Part shown: positions 9,007 through 18,208 of the stretch, piece by piece
Layout of the letters: each line of letters opens with the position of its first letter
How positions within the stretch are numbered: the stretch's first letter is position 1
From: Corynebacterium breve
GTDB taxonomy: Bacteria; Actinomycetota; Actinomycetes; Mycobacteriales; Mycobacteriaceae
Length of the DNA stretch: 64,000 nucleotides
Direction: 5' to 3'
Assembly (NCBI RefSeq): GCF_030252165.1
Contig: NZ_CP126969.1
Span: 1,736,001 to 1,800,000, forward strand
Notes under the pieces: generated by a model
The model's input: only the letters and a program-made list of their open reading frames with translations
What the model was told of the DNA's origin: nothing
The model's database searches: none
Made by a program: the position numbers and the translations under genes

Positions 9007-10737
9007 TTACCTCACAAAGCCCGCACCGACACGCCATGTTTTCGTTTCCGCAAGCAAAACGGGCGCGTTGTCAACTTCAACGTCACTCACGCGGTAGAAC
9101 TCCATGTCCACTTCCTCTTGACGAATCCGCGCTACTGCATACCCATGCGCATCAAAGTCGAGGTGATGCACCCACGGGTTTTGGTCTCGCACAACTTCCT
9201 CAACCAGCAGGGAAATCGCATTATTCTCCGGGTGGTAAGCGCCAAGCTTATCGGTCACGATCTCGTCAACATTGGGCGCTGATATTGAGGTACCTACAAG
9301 CTCGCAGCCGATGACTTGATCCCCGGAGTAAATCTCGTTGGCCCACTCCGAATGAATATCTCCCGTTAGACACAAAAGGGTGGAGCCATGTTCTTTCAAA
9401 CGCCCCAACAGTTGCTCGCGATCATGCGCATAACCATCCCACTGGTCTGAATTCACCGCGATTCCCGTAGTGCGCTCACTAATCCAACCAATTGCCTCGT
9501 TCGCCGTTGAAGCCTCAGATGAAGTCTCAGGCAAAGTCAGCACCTTTAACGGCGCCATCATTACCGAATTACCCAGCACATTCCATGTCGTGGATGACGT
9601 AGCGATTTGCCCCGCCACCCACTCCGTCTGTTCCGCGCCCAACATTGTGCGGTTCGGGTCTGCAAAGTTAAACACCGTAGTCTCCGCGTCTCGGTAGGTA
9701 CGCAAATCCAGCATGGTTAGCTCGGCAAGAGTGCCAAAACGCAGCGTGCGATAAATGTGACCGCCCTCGCTCGGACTTGTCGCGCGTACAGGTAGCCATT
9801 CGAAGTACGCCTGCAAAGCTGCTTGACGACGACCAACCCAGCGCCCTTCCACACCCTCGGTATGGTTTTCCGCACCGTCACGCCACGAGTTGTTCGCAGT
9901 TTCATGGTCGTCCCACACCACTACCCACGGTGCCGAAGCATGTGCCTGCTGCAAGTACGGGTCCGTCTTATAGCGACCGTGGCGGGTGCGATAATCCTGC
10001 AAAGAGACAATCTCCCACGCAGGCCAGTGATCACGCGATGCACCGGTTTTTCCCACGTAGCCGCCCTGCTCGTACTCGTAGATGTAATCACCGAGAAACA
10101 CCACCGCGTCAATTTCGTCCCTGCGAGCGCGCTCCGCCATGTCGCGATAGGCGGAGAAATAACCACATTCCCAGTTCGCGCACGATGCAACTGCGAGAGA
10201 AAGCTGCCCTAGATCGGCGTTGAAGTCTGGCGCGGTCTTCGTCCGACCAACTGGGGATGTCGCCCCCAAAGCATGAAAACGGTAGTAGTAGATCGTTCCC
10301 GGCTCAAGCCCGTGCGGGTCAACGTGCACCGTATGATCGTGCGCCGCCGAGGCGATAACTTCACCGCTACGCACGATCGTCGTAAAGCCCTCATCCACCG
10401 CAACTTCCCACAGAACTTGAACATCCGACCCCAGACCCGAGCCAGGCACCGCATCCTCCTGCGGGGTCACGCGAGTCCACAAAACGACGGAATCGGGAAT
10501 CGGGTCACCCGAAGCGACACCATGCATGAAGGTAGCCATCGCCGGAGCCTCAAACCCAGGCAGAGCGTGCGGGGACGACGACATTGCCGGGCTTGCCGAC
10601 GACAACGACGAGGTTGATGACTGTGCCCCAGCAGGTACAGACTGGGCGGCGACTGCTGCAGCAGCTACGGATGTGCCAGCAATGAAGGAACGGCGTGGAA
10701 TGTTTGTACGGTGCGAAGATCCGCGTGGTGTGGTCAT
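9007..10737 (-). CDS. phoD: PhoD-type alkaline phosphatase, Tat-exported
   Basis: A 576-residue secreted phosphodiesterase/alkaline phosphatase that releases phosphate from organic phosphates outside the membrane. The start carries a twin-arginine signal (PRRSFIAGTSVAAAAVAA, residues about 15-32) with an AGA cleavage site. The PhoD N-terminal domain follows (MHGVASGDP, VVLWTRVTP), then the metallophosphatase core with ASCANWECGYFSAYRDMA, VFLGDYIYEY, VVWDDHETANN and CLTGDIHSEW. These are the family metal and catalytic sites. Divergent from the neighbouring phosphatase pseudogene, with a 252-bp shared control region. Phosphate-starvation control is likely from family knowledge, but I cannot identify a PHO box. 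Confidence 0.93.
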   Translation of the reverse strand: MTTPRGSSHRTNIPRRSFIAGTSVAAAAVAAQSVPAGAQSSTSSLSSASPAMSSSPHALPGFEAPAMATFMHGVASGDPIPDSVVLWTRVTPQEDAVPGSGLGSDVQVLWEVAVDEGFTTIVRSGEVIASAAHDHTVHVDPHGLEPGTIYYYRFHALGATSPVGRTKTAPDFNADLGQLSLAVASCANWECGYFSAYRDMAERARRDEIDAVVFLGDYIYEYEQGGYVGKTGASRDHWPAWEIVSLQDYRTRHGRYKTDPYLQQAHASAPWVVVWDDHETANNSWRDGAENHTEGVEGRWVGRRQAALQAYFEWLPVRATSPSEGGHIYRTLRFGTLAELTMLDLRTYRDAETTVFNFADPNRTMLGAEQTEWVAGQIATSSTTWNVLGNSVMMAPLKVLTLPETSSEASTANEAIGWISERTTGIAVNSDQWDGYAHDREQLLGRLKEHGSTLLCLTGDIHSEWANEIYSGDQVIGCELVGTSISAPNVDEIVTDKLGAYHPENNAISLLVEEVVRDQNPWVHHLDFDAHGYAVARIRQEEVDMEFYRVSDVEVDNAPVLLAETKTWRVGAGFVR

Positions 10738-10826
10738 GATGTCAGCTTGGCCAGCGCAGACCCTTTCCTCAACCGACTGCGGAAAGTATTCCCCCTCTGT
10801 TCATTCCGAATTCACTATTTTGCCCA

Positions 10827-10854
10827 AAAGGGTTGCTAGTTTGATCAACCCTTT
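10827..10854. promoter_or_regulatory. Perfect inverted repeat in the divergent phosphatase control region
   Basis: AAAGGGTTG (10827-10835) and CAACCCTTT (10846-10854), perfect 9-base arms 10 bases apart, lie between phoD (minus) and the purple-acid-phosphatase-like gene (plus). There is no U-tract on either side, so an operator is likelier than a terminator. Confidence 0.45.
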
Positions 10855-10989
10855 GTGGCTCAAAAGCTCAATTCACCTGGACGTCACGCTAGCGTCACTA
10901 ATCAGCCACGTGTACATGGTGTACTTGCCAGATCGTTCGCAGGAATTTCGCAGCTGCGGATCAAGCAGGAAACCAGAAGAGGAATCACC

Positions 10990-12512
10990 GTGGGCCGTAC
11001 CATCCCTGTTGCTATCATGACCGCGTTGGCAGTCGGTGCAACGTCAATCGCAGGTGTGCCTGTAGCGCAGGCGCAATCACACCCTATCTACCGCACGATG
11101 CTGGGAATCGGACAAGACGAGTCCAGCGCAACCTTCTCTTGGCGATCTGACTATGCGGGCCAAGAGTTCGTCCGCGTCACACCTGTCGACCAACCAGACG
11201 CCACGCAGCAAGTCCCTGCATACGACGTCGATGCCGGCGCCGACCTTTTCGATTCCAAGCACGCCGAGATCACCGGCTTGACCCCAGCAACCTCGTACTC
11301 CTACCAGATCGGGTCAGATGAGGGCGGTTGGTCCAACGCATACGAGTTCACCACCGACGATGGCGACGACACTTGGAATTTCCTTGCCTTTGCCGACGCA
11401 CAAATCGGTGTCGATCTAAAGATCGAAGAAAATGGCCAGGCCTGGCGCGACGCTACCCGCACGGCGACGCAGACCTACCCCGATTCGGCATTCTTGATGC
11501 ACCTCGGAGACCAGGTCGACGGCTGGGGAGACCAGATCGCCCAGTACGCCCAATTCTTCTCCCCTTCCGAGGTACGCAGCTACCGCACCGGAGTTCTCTA
11601 CGGCAACCACGAGGACTATCAGCTGGGTCAAAAATACTTCGACGAGCATTACAACCTGCCGAACGAAACCGATAACAACGCCAACTACTTCTTCGAGCAC
11701 AACAACGCCCTGTTCATCGGTATCAACTCGATGTCCAGCGCCCCTGCGGACATCCAACGCCACCAAGAATTCATTCGCCAGGTGGTCGCGCAGCGCGGTG
11801 GCGACAAGGCTGGATCATCGCTGGCATGCACCACGCTCCTTTCTCCCAAGGCAGCCACACCCACGACGACGATGTCATCGCTCTGCGCGAGGGGCTTGCC
11901 CCTGTCTTCTCCGAGGTTGGTGTTGACCTAGTTCTTTCCGGCCACGACCACATCTACACCCGCACTCACCTGATGGAAGGTACCGTCCCGCAGAAACCAG
12001 AGACTCTACCGGCGATCGGCGACCGCCTCGTCCCAACAGATGGCCAGGTTCTGTATGTCACCTCGACGACCTCCAGCGGATCGAAGTACTACAACTTCCA
12101 CGACCAGCAGGGTGGCGAGCGAGCGAACCTCACCCGCGATGCCGTCGCAGGCACCGACTCCGAGCTGCCCACTACTGCGTTCTGGGCGCAGGATTACACC
12201 CCGGATTTCTCCAATATTCAGATCTCACCTTCAGAGCTCACCGTCACCACTCACAACGTGTACTCCCCGGAGCTTGTCGACGAAGTCACGATCTCGAAGG
12301 AGGGCACCCCGGCTCCGACGACCCCGGGAGCAACGATCCAACCGGTAGCCGAGGATCCATCGGCGCTGCAGGCAAAGCTAGCTCAGTTCGGTATCTCCCA
12401 GGACCGCCTGTTGGATTGGCTCAAAGAAGTCTTGGTCGCTGGCAACGGCTCAATCGCGGTGTTGGTCCCCTACTACCGGCAGATTCTGAACTTCTTCGGG
12501 GCTCGATTCTAA
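10990..12512 (+). pseudogene. Secreted purple-acid-phosphatase-like metallophosphoesterase, broken by a one-base frameshift
   Basis: The start is GTG at 10990 with GAAGAGGAA upstream. A signal peptide follows (VAIMTALAVGATSIAGVPVAQAQ as a hydrophobic run), then an N-terminal Fn3-like phosphatase domain (GIGQDESSATFSW). The metallophosphatase core follows with FADAQIG, HLGDQVDGWGDQ and GNHED. After GGDKA near base 11810 the frame is lost. The product resumes one frame over with IIAGMHHAPF, LVLSGHDHIYTRTHL and the rest, ending at 12512. Restoring one T (AAGGCTTGG for AAGGCTGG) would rejoin the frames and match the intact paralogue at 15876. A sequencing error cannot be excluded. Unlike the paralogue, it has no clear C-terminal membrane segment. 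Confidence 0.85.
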
Positions 12513-12531
12513 TTTCACTAGGCTGGGGCGC

Positions 12532-13494
12532 ATGACTGTCCCAGTAGAAATCATCACCTCGCGCGCGGTTCCGCTTGGCGGTCCCCGCGGGATGACCGTT
12601 CACCGCACCCTCCCCCAGCGCCAGCGCTCATTGATCGGCGCCTGGTGTTTCGCGGATCACTACGGACCCGACGACGTCTCGGTCACTGGCGGTATGGATG
12701 TAGCACCACATCCCCACACGGGTTTACAGACCGTTTCGTGGTTATTTGAAGGCAACATCACCCACCATGATTCCGGCGGAAACCATGCCGTGGTCGTTCC
12801 AGGCGAGGTCAATCTCATGACCGCAGGTTCAGGCATCTGCCATTCCGAGGTCACCACCCAGGACACCACAACGCTCCACGGCGTACAGCTGTGGACAGTG
12901 CTTCCCGACGACGCGCGCCACGGCCCACGCCTGTTTGAGAATCACGCGCCCAATCGAGTCCGACGCGAAGGCGCCGAGATCCTCACCTTCGTCGGCACGC
13001 TCGCCGGGGAAACATCACCCGTGACCGTGTTTACCCCGATGGTCGGCGCTGAGATCACACTTGACCCTTCATCTTCGGTCACCCTCGAAGTCGACGCTAC
13101 CTTTGAGCATGGGTTGCTAGTCGACTCTGGAGAAATCACATTTGAAGATGTAGCGGTGCAACCAACCGAATTAGCTTATACGGGCGTCGGGGCTGACGCA
13201 TTGACTATCACCAACACTGCACCGCACGCCGCGAAGCTCATTTTGATCGGTGGCACACCGTTTGAAGAAGAAATCGTGATGTGGTGGAACTTCATCGGTC
13301 GAAACAGCGGCGAAGTTGAAAGCTATCGCGAGGAATGGCAGTCCCAGTCGGAACGTTTTGGAAAGACGCTGGGCTATATCGGCCATGATCCACAAGGTCG
13401 CCCGTGGCTTCCCGCACCGCGATTTCCAATAATCGCGGTGAAACCACGCGAAAACCCTGCACCGGTCGCGCGCCCAGAACTTCGAATTAATTAG
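12532..13494 (+). CDS. Pirin family protein
   Basis: A 320-residue bicupin. The N-terminal cupin has the pirin metal site pattern (DVAPHPHTGLQTVSWLFEG, residues about 60-78, with His pairs) and the HSEV motif in SGICHSEV. The C-terminal cupin holds LILIGGTPFEEEIVMWWNFIGR, a signature region of pirins. Members are Fe-binding proteins; some act as quercetinases or cofactors. Starts 20 bp after the phosphatase and may be co-transcribed with the following AhpD-like gene. Confidence 0.92.
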   Translation: MTVPVEIITSRAVPLGGPRGMTVHRTLPQRQRSLIGAWCFADHYGPDDVSVTGGMDVAPHPHTGLQTVSWLFEGNITHHDSGGNHAVVVPGEVNLMTAGSGICHSEVTTQDTTTLHGVQLWTVLPDDARHGPRLFENHAPNRVRREGAEILTFVGTLAGETSPVTVFTPMVGAEITLDPSSSVTLEVDATFEHGLLVDSGEITFEDVAVQPTELAYTGVGADALTITNTAPHAAKLILIGGTPFEEEIVMWWNFIGRNSGEVESYREEWQSQSERFGKTLGYIGHDPQGRPWLPAPRFPIIAVKPRENPAPVARPELRIN

Positions 13495-13519
13495 CCTCTC
13501 AACCAAAGGAGTAAGCGAC

Positions 13520-13993
13520 ATGAGCGAAAAGACACCACACGGCCCATACCTTGACAAATTCTTTCCTGCCGTCTACCGCGCGCAAAGTGGCGTGGTCGCC
13601 CACATGAACAAAATTTACCCGGAAGTAGACCTTCCCGAATCCCTCATCGAGCTGGTCAGTGTTCGCGCAAGCCAACTTAATGGTTGCAGCGCTTGTCTCT
13701 CGATCCACGCTCCGGCGGCCCGGCGCGCCGGCGTCTCGGAAGGAAAACTTGATATCTTGCCGTCGTGGCGCGAATCGCCCGACTACTTCAGCGAGCAAGA
13801 GCTTGCAGCGCTTGACCTTACGGAAGAGCTGACGCTGTTGCCACCTGGTCGTCGTCACGCAGATGCCGCTTTGCGGGCATGCAAGGTACTCGCCGAGGAG
13901 CAAGTTGCTGCACTTGAGTGGGCGATTATTTTGATCAACACGTTCAACCGCATCTCCATCGCCTCGGGGCATCCGCCAATGAGCAAGATCTAG
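13520..13993 (+). CDS. AhpD-like carboxymuconolactone decarboxylase family protein
   Basis: A 157-residue helical protein with the NGCSACLSIHAPAARRAG motif (residues about 54-71). The CSAC pair and the downstream His are the redox and proton-relay residues of alkylhydroperoxidase D-like proteins. It is therefore more likely an antioxidant enzyme than a decarboxylase. AAAGGAG precedes the ATG. It lies 25 bp downstream of pirin on the same strand. Confidence 0.9.
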   Translation: MSEKTPHGPYLDKFFPAVYRAQSGVVAHMNKIYPEVDLPESLIELVSVRASQLNGCSACLSIHAPAARRAGVSEGKLDILPSWRESPDYFSEQELAALDLTEELTLLPPGRRHADAALRACKVLAEEQVAALEWAIILINTFNRISIASGHPPMSKI

Positions 13994-14010
13994 CGTTGTC
14001 CCCGAACAAG

Positions 14011-14040
14011 AAAATCCCCCGCCGTTTGGCAGGGGATTTC
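14011..14040. terminator. Bidirectional terminator between the AhpD-like gene and ndk
   Basis: AAATCCCC and GGGGATTT arms enclose CGCCGTTTGGCA. On the plus strand the hairpin runs directly into TTTCGTCGTTAAGC; on the minus strand it is followed by TTTTC. Confidence 0.8.
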
Positions 14041-14050
14041 GTCGTTAAGC
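14039..14050 (-). repeat. GCTTRACGACGA element, intergenic copy
   Basis: TCGTCGTTAAGC on the plus strand, directly behind the terminator hairpin and 2 bases after the ndk stop. One of at least 15 exact copies in the window. Confidence 0.7.
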
Positions 14051-14052
14051 GA

Positions 14053-14463
14053 CTACTTGTTTGGGAACCAGATTGCGATCTCGCGCTCTGCGGACTCTGG
14101 AGAGTCGGAGCCGTGGACGACGTTCTCACCGACGGTCAGTGCGAAGTCGCCGCGGATGGTGCCAGGGGTTGCCCTGGACACTGGGTCGGTGCCACCAGCG
14201 AGCTGACGCCATGCTTCGATTGCACGCTCACCTTCAACGATGCCTGCAACCAGTGGTGCGGAGGTGATGAAATCAACCAGCTCGCCAAAGAATGGCTTGT
14301 CCTGGTGCTCAGCGTAGTGCTGCTCAGCAGTCTCGCGGTCTGCGGTGCGCAGGTCCATTTCGACGAGCTTGAGGCCCTTGCGCTCGATGCGGGAGATGAT
14401 TTCGCCAACGTGGCCGTTTGCAACACCGTCTGGCTTGATAAGGATGAGTGTACGTTCAGTCAT
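14053..14463 (-). CDS. ndk: Nucleoside diphosphate kinase
   Basis: A 136-residue enzyme that transfers the gamma phosphate from ATP to NDPs. It starts [17 protein letters not shown] and contains the RNIHGSD-equivalent active-site motif as [16 protein letters not shown], with the phosphorylated His near residue 117. Full length for the family. Single gene with a terminator shared with the convergent AhpD-like gene. Confidence 0.97.
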   Translation of the reverse strand: MTERTLILIKPDGVANGHVGEIISRIERKGLKLVEMDLRTADRETAEQHYAEHQDKPFFGELVDFITSAPLVAGIVEGERAIEAWRQLAGGTDPVSRATPGTIRGDFALTVGENVVHGSDSPESAEREIAIWFPNK

Positions 14464-14539
14464 GTTTCAATACCCTACCTAATGCTCCTTGTGTGCGCTG
14501 GCTCAAGGGGGGAAAGTTTCTTCCTGCGGCAATGCAGAT

Positions 14540-15394
14540 CTAGGCCGCTGGGTTTTCGCCGGTGAGACTTCCGTCCTCGTTGCGGTATTGCAGCGCTTCT
14601 GGATGGGTTTCGCGCCACGGCCGGTAGGTAGCGTTGGAAGAGAAGATACTTCCATCGCCGTTTGTAATCTCGATGACGGTATCCAGTGGTTCTCCCGCCC
14701 AGAAACGGCGCTCGTATTCATCTATCTTGTCGCGCATGAGCTGGATGGCGGCATCCGCATCTTCTGGTGTAGCTGCGGACTCAAAGCTCTCCTCAGGGTG
14801 ATCGAAATTCATCGTGCGGGTGTCGATGCCTGTTCCGTAGTCAGACACCACGATCCAGAATGAACGGTTATACGACTGGTCAATTGTGTGTCCGTCTGGC
14901 GCGAGGCTCCAAAGCGAGCCATCGTCAATCATGCCCTGATAGTAGAGGTAACGCCCGGAGACGTGGTCGACCATCTCCTGGTACCCAGGACGGGAGCTAA
15001 GCTTCACGCGGTCAGGGCTGTCGTTGTACAAATCGTACTTGCGCAGTGGATCTTCCATTGGGGTTGCCGACTCCACCCTGTATTGATCCGGCAGTGGTGG
15101 AAGGACGGGCATGTCTGGGCGCTCCCATTCTTCAACGTCTTCAGCTTCGGGATCGCCCGCCTCAGGGCCTTCAGCAAAGTCTCCTAGCGAGCCACTGTCA
15201 TCGGCACCGGTGGCCTCTGCTGGAGTCTCCCCCGAGTTAGGATCGACCGAGGTGCTCTCCGTGTTGTCCGCCGCAGTCGAATTGCCTGTGCCACTATTCG
15301 ATGAATAGACAATGGCGCCCAAAAGCAGGGCAAGAGAAATGATGAACGCAACAATTGCTCCGGCCAAGGCAATCGTCGTTGTGCTTCTCTTCAT
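14540..15394 (-). CDS. Membrane-anchored protein of unknown function
   Basis: 284 residues. One hydrophobic segment (IALAGAIVAFIISLALLLGA, residues about 8-27) anchors an extracytoplasmic part. That part begins with a disordered, acidic Ser/Thr/Glu linker to about residue 85 and then a folded domain rich in Tyr and Trp (GRYLYYQGMID, FWIVVSDYGTG, YERRFWAGEP). I recognise no family. Its ATG overlaps the stop of the upstream small membrane gene (TAATG), so the two are translationally coupled. Convergent with nothing; ndk follows 76 bp downstream on the same strand. Confidence 0.75.
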   Translation of the reverse strand: MKRSTTTIALAGAIVAFIISLALLLGAIVYSSNSGTGNSTAADNTESTSVDPNSGETPAEATGADDSGSLGDFAEGPEAGDPEAEDVEEWERPDMPVLPPLPDQYRVESATPMEDPLRKYDLYNDSPDRVKLSSRPGYQEMVDHVSGRYLYYQGMIDDGSLWSLAPDGHTIDQSYNRSFWIVVSDYGTGIDTRTMNFDHPEESFESAATPEDADAAIQLMRDKIDEYERRFWAGEPLDTVIEITNGDGSIFSSNATYRPWRETHPEALQYRNEDGSLTGENPAA

Positions 15395-15702
15395 TAGTCC
15401 AGTTCCTTCACTACTCGCTGGGCATCTTCCGCCGATGCATACCTAAACCACAGATGCACCTGCCGGATCGCCCCGGATTCGTTTCCTTCGCTCTTTAAAG
15501 TCCGCAGCGTGTCCTTTTGTTCCTCTGTGAGAACAATCTCTTCGGGACCCCGCTCCTGAGCTGTCTTGACAAAACCCAGAATGAGGAATGCGGCAGCAAC
15601 AATGAGGACAATCCAGACCTGCCACAGTGGCTGTGCGGTCCATCGCAAGACGATGGCGGCGATAGTAAACAGTGCTGCTACGGCGAAAGATAGGTTGCGC
15701 AT
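15394..15702 (-). CDS. Small membrane protein of unknown function
   Basis: 102 residues. Two hydrophobic segments (LSFAVAALFTIAAIVL, residues about 4-19, and VWIVLIVAAAFLILGFV, about 29-45) precede a charged cytoplasmic tail with EEQKDTLRTLKSEGNESGAI, which suggests a short helical regulatory stretch, and HLWFRYASAEDAQRVV. Overlaps by one base the start of the next gene, so the pair probably forms one complex or is jointly regulated. No recognised family. Confidence 0.75.
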   Translation of the reverse strand: MRNLSFAVAALFTIAAIVLRWTAQPLWQVWIVLIVAAAFLILGFVKTAQERGPEEIVLTEEQKDTLRTLKSEGNESGAIRQVHLWFRYASAEDAQRVVKELD

Positions 15703-15875
15703 AGGCCATACAGTAGTGAACCCTTGGCAACATTTCTCCCCGAATACGTGGGCTTTTCTACCGTTGCCTCGGCAAAAGTTACTCTGACAACACGTTGTTG
15801 CGTCAAACTTGATAAACTCTCAGTGAACTCAGATACTTAGAGAAGCTCCGTATAAACTTCTTAGAGAGGTCCGTC

Positions 15876-17435
15876 GTGAAGACCAATCTTTTCCGCGCCC
15901 GCACCGCACTTGCCGCAGCCGTCACTGCGGCTGTCGTCAGCACTAGCTTTGTCGTGCCAACTCAAGCTTTCGCCCAAGCCGACGATGCTCCCCTACCAGG
16001 CCATGTGCTCGTCGGGGTCGGTACAGACGAGACCGAGGTCATCTTGTCGTGGACCTCGGTTTCCGACGACGTTGCCAACCAGCAGGTGCAGGTAGCACCC
16101 GCTTCCGCTGGGCTTAGTCGCAATACTGAATCAATCGATGCCCGCTCAGCCGGTAGCGCTGACAAGGGGCTCTTCGGTTACGCGGCGACTGTATCTGACC
16201 TCAAGCCGAGCACAGAATACGTCTACCGCATCGGCGATGGCGAGCACTGGGGAGAAGAGCATCGTTTTACCACCGGTTCTGGGGCCGACGATTGGAAAAT
16301 GCTGTTCTTCGGTGATCCGCAAATCGGAGCTGACGACATCGAGCGCGATGGCAAGGCGTGGCACACCGTCACCGACCAAGCCCTGAAAAACAACGCGGAC
16401 GCGGAGCTCTTAGTCACCGGTGGCGACCACGTAGACAACAAGAACCATAACCGCGACGGCTACGACCAGCTTTTCCACGCAAACGCGCTGAATTCGGTGC
16501 CCACCGCTGCAAACCGCGGCAACGACGACACCCGAGTGGAACCATTTGGCAGCTACTTCGTCCGCCCCAATGTTGACCCTGAAGGAAACTACTTCTTCCA
16601 TCACAACAACGCGCTCATCGTCTCGTTGGACACTAGTGCAACGAATACTCCAAGCATCGAAGCAGATCGCCAGTTTGTTCACGATGTAGTCACCCGTGAG
16701 GGTGCCTCGGCGGATTGGGTCATCGTCACCTTCCACCACTCGCTGTACTCCGAAGGTGCGCACAAAAACGATCCTGAGATCAATCGCCTCCGTGATGCCC
16801 TCGCCCCGACTTTTTCCGAGGTTGGAGTGGATTTGGTTCTTTCCGGGCATGACCATTCCTACAGCCGTTCGCACTTGATCGATGGCACAACCCCGAATAT
16901 CCCGAACGAGCTTGCCGCGCCTGGCGATGCGTTCCATCAGGGCGATAGTGAAGTCTTGTACATCACCGCGAACTCGTCCACCGGATCACAGTTCTACGAC
17001 CTGCACGATAACGATGGAAAAGCGCACCCAGAGGCGACTGTCGATCAGATGCGGGCCGAAGGGTGGACTCGCCACACCACCGCGTTTGCGCAACAGGACT
17101 ACTCCCCAGACTATTCGCAGATCACTATCACAGCGGACACCTTGAAGGTATCTACGCGCAACGCTGCGGATGATTCCATTATCGACGAAGTCACCCTGAG
17201 CAAGAATCCGGTCCCGGTGCCCGAAGGCACGTTGTCTCCTGAAGAGGCCCAGAAGAACATCGCAAGCAGCCGAGCCAGCATGGCGTTTGCAACTGTGATT
17301 GCCATGATCAGTGGTGTCGCTTTGCTCCTAGCTGCGCCGATCCTGCAGGCAGCAAACGGCTTCCGCTTGGACATCCGCGATGTCGGTGAAATCAGTGTGA
17401 ATAAGGACTCTGGCTCGTCTTTCAAAAAGCACTAA
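15876..17435 (+). CDS. Secreted, membrane-anchored purple-acid-phosphatase-like metallophosphoesterase
   Basis: 519 residues from a GTG start with AGAGAGG 6 bases upstream. The signal peptide covers about residues 1-33 (ending TQAFAQA). An Fn3-like N-terminal phosphatase domain (GVGTDETEVILSWTSV) precedes the metallophosphatase core with FFGDPQIGADD, VTGGDHVDN, VTFHHSLYS and LVLSGHDHSYSRSH. A C-terminal hydrophobic segment (FATVIAMISGVALLLAA, about 470-486) anchors it to the membrane. The expected GNH motif reads GNDD at residues 215-218, so the usual catalytic His is Asp, whereas the broken paralogue keeps GNHE. The stop overlaps the stop of the convergent ATP-grasp gene. Confidence 0.88.
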   Translation: MKTNLFRARTALAAAVTAAVVSTSFVVPTQAFAQADDAPLPGHVLVGVGTDETEVILSWTSVSDDVANQQVQVAPASAGLSRNTESIDARSAGSADKGLFGYAATVSDLKPSTEYVYRIGDGEHWGEEHRFTTGSGADDWKMLFFGDPQIGADDIERDGKAWHTVTDQALKNNADAELLVTGGDHVDNKNHNRDGYDQLFHANALNSVPTAANRGNDDTRVEPFGSYFVRPNVDPEGNYFFHHNNALIVSLDTSATNTPSIEADRQFVHDVVTREGASADWVIVTFHHSLYSEGAHKNDPEINRLRDALAPTFSEVGVDLVLSGHDHSYSRSHLIDGTTPNIPNELAAPGDAFHQGDSEVLYITANSSTGSQFYDLHDNDGKAHPEATVDQMRAEGWTRHTTAFAQQDYSPDYSQITITADTLKVSTRNAADDSIIDEVTLSKNPVPVPEGTLSPEEAQKNIASSRASMAFATVIAMISGVALLLAAPILQAANGFRLDIRDVGEISVNKDSGSSFKKH

Positions 17436-18208
17436 ACCGCTTGAGCAATAAAAGCTAGGTGCTTCTCAACGATGTCAATGTCGGTGTGCTGATACAGCAT
17501 TCGGGCGCCGACAACGTCCTCGATCTCATTGACCACCCATGCACCATCGTGGGAGATGAAATCCACCCCAATCAGCCCGGTGGCCAGCAGAGGCGCACTT
17601 TCGATAACAGTCTTGATGTGCGCGCGCTCAGTCGTCGATAAGCAATAGTGCTCTGCTTTGCCCCCAAGGCTGAAGTTAGAGCGGAAGTCACGGTCCGAGG
17701 TGCGCAGCATCGTCGCCAAGATCTCGCCTCCAAGTAGATATACTCGCAGGTCAACGCCCGGGGTGTCGCACAGCTCCTGCACGATAAGAGCGCTTGACGA
17801 CGACCCCTCCCCCGGAGCCGAGACAAGGCGCACCCCCGTCCCGCCATGACCATCACGTGGCTTTTGCACGAACGGGAAGTCGAAATGGTGCTCGCTTGCC
17901 AAGGCGGTCGGCATCACCTGTACGCCCTGTTCTCGCAGGTAGTTGTAGGTAAGCCATTTGTCGTTGGCGATACGAGCTAACTCCGCAGAGTTGAAGCTTT
18001 GAATCCCGCGCCGTTCGAGTTGTTCTCGCAGGCTTGGTGCAACGCAACGCACGATCGCTGCGCATGGTGCCTCTACTGGTAGGGGGTCCTCAGCCATGAC
18101 AAGATCGATTTCGAATCCGAACCGGGGGCCCAGCTCCCGGTAGTGATCAATCAGCCACTGGTTTCGCGCCTTACGCTCCGCGTCGTATATGAGCCAAAGC
18201 TTAAGCAT
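17432..18208 (-). CDS. ATP-grasp ligase, second of a coupled pair
   Basis: 258 residues starting MLKLWLIYDAERKARNQ. I chose this ATG because it overlaps the upstream gene by 8 bases (ATGCTTAA), and an upstream extension would read through that gene's end. It shows an N-terminal pre-ATP-grasp part, the ATP loop FVQKPRDGHGGTGVRLV, and the catalytic end GVDFISHDGAWVVNEIEDVVGARML, whose NEIED supplies the Mg-binding Glu/Asn. The family joins a carboxylate, activated as acyl-phosphate, to an amine. Substrates are unknown. Last gene of a run that begins at mdh and includes folC. Confidence 0.85.
   Translation of the reverse strand: MLKLWLIYDAERKARNQWLIDHYRELGPRFGFEIDLVMAEDPLPVEAPCAAIVRCVAPSLREQLERRGIQSFNSAELARIANDKWLTYNYLREQGVQVMPTALASEHHFDFPFVQKPRDGHGGTGVRLVSAPGEGSSSSALIVQELCDTPGVDLRVYLLGGEILATMLRTSDRDFRSNFSLGGKAEHYCLSTTERAHIKTVIESAPLLATGLIGVDFISHDGAWVVNEIEDVVGARMLYQHTDIDIVEKHLAFIAQAV

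Noticed and set aside
11800..11826. Programmed ribosomal frameshift in the phosphatase
   Set aside because: No slippery heptamer or following structure, and the intact paralogue needs no shift.
13520..13993. Assigning the AhpD-like gene to the beta-ketoadipate pathway as pcaC
   Set aside because: It has the CSAC redox motif of AhpD-like proteins, lies 15 kb from the pca genes and is followed by ndk.
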